From Syntrophomonadaceae bacterium (lineage in GTDB: Bacteria; Bacillota; Dethiobacteria; DTU022), in contig SKPU01000152.1 in the NCBI GenBank assembly GCA_007119335.1, forward strand, positions 1-9,611: 9,611 nucleotides of DNA. Reading direction: 5' to 3'. Every line of letters starts with the position of its first letter. The first letter of the stretch is position 1. The notes under the pieces are model-generated. The model was given only the letters and a program-made list of their open reading frames with translations. It was not told the DNA's origin and did not search any database. Shown here in pieces: positions 5,465 through 9,611 of the stretch. Both the position numbers and the translations under genes were made by a program.

Positions 5465-6961
5465 TTACTTCACTGCCAGAGTTTGAAGCAAATGGCTGTA
5501 CATTTCTTTAGGTTTGATAACTTTTTGGTGCCTGATCGGCATTTGATCCAGGGTAGCAAGATTATGCGGAACTGGGATGCCTGTTTCCCGGCCCATTATT
5601 TTTATCATTTCAAGCTCGGTTACACCATTAAAGCGTTCGCTGTTAAAAAGGGCTCGTATTGTGCTGCTGGGGAATTTAAACGGGCTGGCTGTGGAAAGAA
5701 TGACCGAGGGACACTGCTCTTTTCCTTGCCCCAGATATTTATCCAGCACATTTTTACCGACAGCGGTGTGCGGATCGAGCAGGTAATTGAAATCCTGGTA
5801 AGTATCAGCTATGGTCGTCAAGGTTTCGTCATCGTCTGCATAATCCGACCAGAAAAGTTCCGTTAATTTTTCTAGGGTTGCATGGTCGACCTGGTATTGA
5901 CCTGCCTCGGTTAGCTGTTTCATCCAGACCGAGATACGCTTGGCATCATGCCCGGTTATTTCAAACAGCAGGCGTTCAAGATTACTTGAAACAAGGATAT
6001 CCATAGAAGGTGAAAGGCTGTTATAAAACTGTCTGCGACTGTCATAGATTCCACTGTTTATAAAATCGGAAAGTACGTTATTTCGGTTGGCAGCGCAGAT
6101 CAAGCGGTTTACCGGAAGGCCCAGCTGCCGAGCATAATACCCGGCCAGGATATTGCCAAAATTACCGGTAGGGACAACAAAGTTTACTTTCTGGCCTGGC
6201 TGAAGGCTGTTCTGCCTGATTAGCTCCTGATAAGCGGCAAAGTAGTAGATTATTTGGGGCAGTAGACGCCCCCAATTGATGGAGTTAGCTGAAGACAGGC
6301 TGTACCCGGCTTCCTGCAGCTGGGCAGCTAATTCTTGATCGTTGAAAATCTGCTTAACCCTCTTCTGGGTGTCATCAAAATTACCTTTTACTGCGCATAC
6401 CCCGACATTTCTGCCTTCCTGGGTTATCATCTGTAGTTTTTGTATTTCACTTACTCCTTTTTCAGGGAAATAAACAATTATTCTGATCCCGGGAACGTCG
6501 CGGAAACCTTCCAGGGCTGACTTGCCTGTGTCTCCGGAAGTAGCAGTCAAAATCACTACCTCATTATTTTTATTGTTTTTCGCCAGCGCGGTATTGATGA
6601 AGTGGGGTAAAATCTGGAGGGCTATATCTTTAAATGCACAAGTTGGCCCATGCCATAATTCCAAAATGTGGAGTTGATCTGAAAGTTTTATTAAGGGGGT
6701 AACAGTTTGATGATCGAAAGTGTGAATATTGTAGGCATTATGGATGGTACTTTCCAGGTCTGCATCGCTGAAATCGGCCAGAAAAGGTTTGAGTACGGTT
6801 TTTGCCAAATCCTGATAACTACCTTCGGGCAGATTGTTTGTTGCATAAGGTTTTAGGCGGTCGGCCGGAACGAATAAACCACCATCCGGAGCAAGGCCTT
6901 TTAATATTGCCTGGGCTGCTTTCATCTTTTCTGCTTCTCCTCTTGTACTATAGTATCTCAT
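5465..6961 (-). CDS. thrC: Threonine synthase
   Basis: PLP enzyme converting O-phosphohomoserine to threonine and phosphate in the cytoplasm, the last step of threonine synthesis. The 498 residues match the longer clostridial-type ThrC. The N-terminus MRYYSTRGE is typical. The PLP-binding lysine is Lys111 in HGPTCAFKD. The phosphate loop is SGDTG (142-146), and PTGNFGN at 264-270 is the cofactor-contacting glycine motif. The ATG at 6961 is chosen because AGAGGAG lies 8 nt before it (complement of 6970-6976) and because homologues start there. A longer frame from 7000 would add 13 residues that do not resemble the family. It is divergent from the proposed homoserine kinase, whose product would be its substrate. 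No strong promoter was found on this strand. Confidence 0.96.
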   Translation of the reverse strand: MRYYSTRGEAEKMKAAQAILKGLAPDGGLFVPADRLKPYATNNLPEGSYQDLAKTVLKPFLADFSDADLESTIHNAYNIHTFDHQTVTPLIKLSDQLHILELWHGPTCAFKDIALQILPHFINTALAKNNKNNEVVILTATSGDTGKSALEGFRDVPGIRIIVYFPEKGVSEIQKLQMITQEGRNVGVCAVKGNFDDTQKRVKQIFNDQELAAQLQEAGYSLSSANSINWGRLLPQIIYYFAAYQELIRQNSLQPGQKVNFVVPTGNFGNILAGYYARQLGLPVNRLICAANRNNVLSDFINSGIYDSRRQFYNSLSPSMDILVSSNLERLLFEITGHDAKRISVWMKQLTEAGQYQVDHATLEKLTELFWSDYADDDETLTTIADTYQDFNYLLDPHTAVGKNVLDKYLGQGKEQCPSVILSTASPFKFPSSTIRALFNSERFNGVTELEMIKIMGRETGIPVPHNLATLDQMPIRHQKVIKPKEMYSHLLQTLAVK

Positions 6962-7046
6962 AAACTTTGCTCCTCTCATTTCCTGGACTCTTATTTCCAT
7001 TCGCTATTTCTTAGGACAAATCCTTCATCAGGTTATCTACCTGCCC

Positions 7047-7075
7047 TTGACAAAAGCATGTGAAAAGGGTATTTT
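7047..7075 (+). promoter_or_regulatory. Sigma-A promoter of the homoserine kinase/MFS operon
   Basis: A perfect -35 TTGACA (7047-7052) is followed after 17 nt by TATTTT (7070-7075). Transcription would start near 7082, leaving a leader of about 60 nt. An inverted repeat overlaps the -10 box and may be an operator. Confidence 0.7.
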
Positions 7076-7077
7076 CA
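7061..7077. promoter_or_regulatory. Possible operator overlapping the -10 box
   Basis: TGAAAA (7061-7066) and TTTTCA (7072-7077) form a perfect inverted repeat around GGGTA, with outer GCA/TGC flanks (7056-7058, 7079-7081) extending the symmetry imperfectly. Its overlap with the promoter would suit a repressor. No regulator gene lies in the window. Confidence 0.25.
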
Positions 7078-7123
7078 TTGCACAGCCTGCATTTCCTGTT
7101 TAATCTGACCTCTGTAAATATTT

Positions 7124-7130
7124 AAAGGAG
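7124..7130 (+). promoter_or_regulatory. Ribosome binding site for the TTG start at 7142
   Basis: AAAGGAG lies 11 nt before TTG 7142. The GTG at 7138 is out of frame. The TTG start gives MKYIVIVGDGMAD, the exact family N-terminus. Confidence 0.7.
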
Positions 7131-7141
7131 TGTGATAGTGT

Positions 7142-8356
7142 TTGAAGTACATTGTTATTGTCGGAGACGGAATGGCCGATTATCCAATGGAGCAATTAGA
7201 AAACAAAACAGCCCTGCAATATGCCCGCACCCCTAATTTTGATCGTCTCGCCGCTGAAGGTGAGTTAGGTTTGGTGAAAACGATACCAGAGGATCTCCCC
7301 CCCGGTAGTGATACAGCTAACCTTTCTGTAATAGGGTATGATCCACTAAAATATTACACTGGTCGTTCTCCCTTTGAAGCGGCAAGTTTGGGAGTCAAAC
7401 TGGAGCCTACCGACATATCCTTCCGCTGTAACCTTGTTACGCTTTCTACTGAAGAGTCTTATCCAGAAAAAAGGATGAGTGATTATTGTGCCGGTGAAAT
7501 ATCAAATGAAGAAGCTATAGAATTGATTACAGAAATAAGCAAGTGTCTCGGGACTGAAGAAATTGATTTTCATAGAGGCTCCAATTATCGTCACCTGATG
7601 GTCTGGCACGATGCTCCTGACCAATGGGATTTAACTCCTCCCCATGATATAAGCGGACAGGTAATTAGCGATCATCTTCCCCAAGGAAAAGAGAGTGCAA
7701 GGTTAAGGCAGATGATGGAACAAAGCTATAGTATTCTATCTGATCATCCGGTCAACCTCAAACGAATTGAACAGGGCCTTAATCCGGCAAATTCTATCTG
7801 GATCTGGGGCAACGGCAGTAAACCACTGTTGCCGCCTTTCTCAGAAAAATATAATATGAAGGGTTCGGTAATATCGGCTGTTGACCTGGTCAAAGGGCTT
7901 GGCCTTCTTGCCGGGTTGGATACAATCGAGGTTGAAGGAGCGACCGGTAATATTGATACTAATTACAACGGCAAAGCCGAAGCTGCCATTAAGGCGCTCA
8001 AAGAAGATCAGGATTTTATTTACCTGCATATCGAAGCTCCGGATGAGTGTTCACACCGTTTTGAAACTGAGAATAAAATAAAAGCCATAGAATATATTGA
8101 TCATAGAGTAGTTAGAAAGATTAGGGATGAGTTAGAAAAAAGTGGTTTTGAGTACAGCATAATGATGATTACCGATCATGCTACCCCGCTTTCACTGGGG
8201 ACGCATACCAAAGAACCGGTTCCATTTGCTATCTACCGCAGCAATAATCCTAAAGATGATTCTGACCGCAAATTTGATGAAGCAAGTGCTACCGGGACAA
8301 AAATTTATATTGAAGAAGGGTACAGGTTGATGGATCGTTTCCTGAAACAAATATAA
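7142..8356 (+). CDS. ApgM-family protein, probable alternative homoserine kinase
   Basis: A 404-residue member of the alkaline-phosphatase superfamily in the archaeal-type phosphoglycerate mutase (ApgM) group. Visible metal and catalytic residues are Asp9 (GDGMAD), the nucleophile Ser56 (GSDTAN), Asp301 and His305 (EAPDECSH), Asp345-His346 (TDHATP) and His355 (GTHT). Automated annotation usually says cofactor-independent phosphoglycerate mutase. However, a subgroup of this family (TIGR02535, proposed homoserine kinase) is found in genomes with thrC but no GHMP-type thrB. The gene here is divergent from thrC, 180 nt between start codons, which favours that role: homoserine plus ATP to O-phosphohomoserine. 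A true mutase acting on phosphoglycerate stays possible, especially with serA 5.4 kb away. It has its own strong promoter and overlaps the next gene by 1 nt. Family certain; substrate inferred. Confidence 0.88.
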   Translation: MKYIVIVGDGMADYPMEQLENKTALQYARTPNFDRLAAEGELGLVKTIPEDLPPGSDTANLSVIGYDPLKYYTGRSPFEAASLGVKLEPTDISFRCNLVTLSTEESYPEKRMSDYCAGEISNEEAIELITEISKCLGTEEIDFHRGSNYRHLMVWHDAPDQWDLTPPHDISGQVISDHLPQGKESARLRQMMEQSYSILSDHPVNLKRIEQGLNPANSIWIWGNGSKPLLPPFSEKYNMKGSVISAVDLVKGLGLLAGLDTIEVEGATGNIDTNYNGKAEAAIKALKEDQDFIYLHIEAPDECSHRFETENKIKAIEYIDHRVVRKIRDELEKSGFEYSIMMITDHATPLSLGTHTKEPVPFAIYRSNNPKDDSDRKFDEASATGTKIYIEEGYRLMDRFLKQI

Positions 8357-9498
8357 TGAATAGAACTAGCTTCGATCCGATTGCAGCCCCCGAAATCAAA
8401 GAAAAAATAGTAAATTTTAATTTTATGGCTCTTTTTGGAGCGGTGGTTTTTTTATTTTTCGCTCTGGATTTCTACATTCCGGTTTTACCTTTTTACGTGA
8501 TTGATAGCGGGGGTGGTGAGTCAGCAGTAGGTCTGTTGATGGGTCTATTTACCTTCTGTTCTGTAGTTTTACGGCCTTTCCAGGGAAGAAATCTAAATCA
8601 ACGGGGGCGAAAAAGGCTTTTAATAACGGGAATTGTTCTTTATACTCTCTCTGGGATGGCCTTGATGATTCTGCCCTCTCTGTCCCTGGTCTTTATCTTT
8701 CGAGCTATCCAGGGGTTAGGCTGGGGAGCTTTCCTGCTTGCTTATAACACCCTGACTCTTGACCTTGCACCAGCAGGCAGACGAGGGGAAGCGCTGGGTT
8801 TGATGGGAATAGCTCCACCTTTAGCACTGGCTTCGGCTCCAGTGATCAGTGAGCAAATCCGTATTGCTACAGACAGCAACTACCTGCTTTTATTCTTTAT
8901 TGCTTCAGTTGCGGCTTTACTGGCTTTGTTCAGTGGTTTGCTGGTCAAAGAGCCCTCATTAAAAAAAGGCAGAGAAGAGATAGCCCAGGGGGAGAGGGCC
9001 GCACAAGCAGTAACAGTGAAAAAGGCGCCGTTACTATCACGTAATGTATTTTTCCCTTCCCTGATAATTTTTTTTATGACCTTCAACCTGGGCAGTATAC
9101 TAACCTTTTTACCTCTGTTGGGGGAAACTCGTGATATCCAGGCCGTTGGTTACTTTTTTACAGTTTTTGCTTTGACTACGGTTTTTTCGCGCCCGGCTGC
9201 CGGGCGCTTGTCTGATCGGCAGGGCCGCTCCAGGGTATTTTTACCGGGCCTGTTAATTGCTTCAGCTGCTCTGATGATGATAGCCCTGGCTTATTCTGCT
9301 GAGCAGCTTCTGATCAGCGCTTTTATCCTGGGGTTGGGTTTTGGAGCCGGCCACTCTTCTGTTATGGCCATGGCTGCAGATAAATTGTCGATCATGGAAA
9401 GAGGAGTCGGGATGGCTACCTTTACTGCTGCTTTTGATTTAGGGATCGTTGCCGGTTCAAGCACGCTTGGCATTTTATTAAACTGGCGGGCTGAATAA
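8356..9498 (+). CDS. MFS transporter, apparently lacking the last membrane helix
   Basis: Inner-membrane transporter of the major facilitator superfamily, 380 residues, substrate unknown. Eleven hydrophobic segments can be picked out, roughly at residues 22-48, 58-78, 89-108, 109-138, 147-166, 175-197, 230-255, 263-284, 293-313, 315-341 and 349-375. The basic loop motif after segment 2 is GRNLNQRGRKR and its second-half copy is GRLSDRQGR, both degenerate forms of motif A. A charged linker (KKGREEIAQGERAAQ) joins the halves. Translation ends at TAA just after segment 11, where most relatives have a twelfth helix. The start is ATG in TAATG, overlapping the upstream stop by 1 nt with no clear ribosome site of its own, so it is probably translated by coupling. 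An export role for an amino acid or drug cannot be told apart. Confidence 0.88.
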   Translation: MNRTSFDPIAAPEIKEKIVNFNFMALFGAVVFLFFALDFYIPVLPFYVIDSGGGESAVGLLMGLFTFCSVVLRPFQGRNLNQRGRKRLLITGIVLYTLSGMALMILPSLSLVFIFRAIQGLGWGAFLLAYNTLTLDLAPAGRRGEALGLMGIAPPLALASAPVISEQIRIATDSNYLLLFFIASVAALLALFSGLLVKEPSLKKGREEIAQGERAAQAVTVKKAPLLSRNVFFPSLIIFFMTFNLGSILTFLPLLGETRDIQAVGYFFTVFALTTVFSRPAAGRLSDRQGRSRVFLPGLLIASAALMMIALAYSAEQLLISAFILGLGFGAGHSSVMAMAADKLSIMERGVGMATFTAAFDLGIVAGSSTLGILLNWRAE

Positions 9499-9611
9499 CG
9501 CGGTCCGTTTGGCATGCGTGAAGAAGATTTATACAAATGTTTGAAAGATCTGAAGAATCTTTATTAACTTTATATGTACAATCCGGGGGGTTCTCAGGGC
9601 ATGATACAATC

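Noticed and set aside
5483..5866. Plus-strand open frame of 127 codons opposite thrC
   Set aside because: It lies wholly inside the well-supported thrC gene on the other strand and encodes nothing recognisable.
7142..8356. Plain assignment as glycolytic phosphoglycerate mutase
   Set aside because: Family membership is shared, but position opposite thrC fits the proposed homoserine kinase subgroup better; kept as the alternative.
9541..9582. Promoter or terminator signals after the MFS gene (TTGAAA, TACAAT, AAAGAT/ATCTTT hairpin)
   Set aside because: The boxes are poorly spaced, the 6-bp stem is AT-rich with no clean T-run, and the window ends before any gene they could serve.

Overview
The window looks like a stretch of chromosome from an anaerobic, Clostridia-like Bacillota. 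The signs are strong GGAGG-type ribosome binding sites, frequent TTG and GTG starts, AT-leaning composition, a clostridial-length threonine synthase, and a ferredoxin-type thiol reductase gene that appears to use selenocysteine. No species can be named from the sequence. No rRNA, tRNA, CRISPR array, insertion sequence or integrase was seen.

Layout, left to right. Positions 1-170 are a promoter and leader. serA (171-1766) follows, then a small glutaredoxin (1788-2036), which overlaps by 11 nt a ferredoxin:thioredoxin reductase (FTR) catalytic-subunit homologue (2026 onward). These three read as one operon. A leader of about 140 nt with competing hairpins precedes a diaminopimelate-epimerase/proline-racemase-fold protein (2565-3506), which ends in a terminator-like stem. 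Positions 3507-4003 hold no convincing intact gene, only a possible extended -10 promoter and a decayed-looking hydrophobic reading frame. An exported, membrane-anchored bactofilin-like protein with 17-residue repeats (4004-5362) converges on thrC (5465-6961, minus strand) across a shared terminator hairpin. Divergent from thrC, behind a near-consensus sigma-A promoter, lie an ApgM-like protein that is probably the alternative homoserine kinase (7142-8356) and a translationally coupled MFS transporter (8356-9498). The transporter seems to stop before its last membrane helix.

The main discovery candidate is at 2398-2436. The FTR-like protein apparently ends at TGA exactly where the family has the second cysteine of its C-terminal CxC motif. 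Reading goes on as a family-like Leu-Phe to another stop at 2424. A perfect 9-bp hairpin with a G-starting loop lies at the distance expected of a bacterial SECIS element. The protein would then be a selenoprotein with an N-terminal zinc ribbon, an arrangement I do not recall being described. Its Sec residue would replace the active-site thiol that interacts with the [4Fe-4S] cluster, and the glutaredoxin next door would be its natural partner.

Functional themes are amino-acid synthesis (serine by SerA; threonine by the proposed homoserine kinase plus ThrC), thiol redox control, and an envelope scaffold protein.
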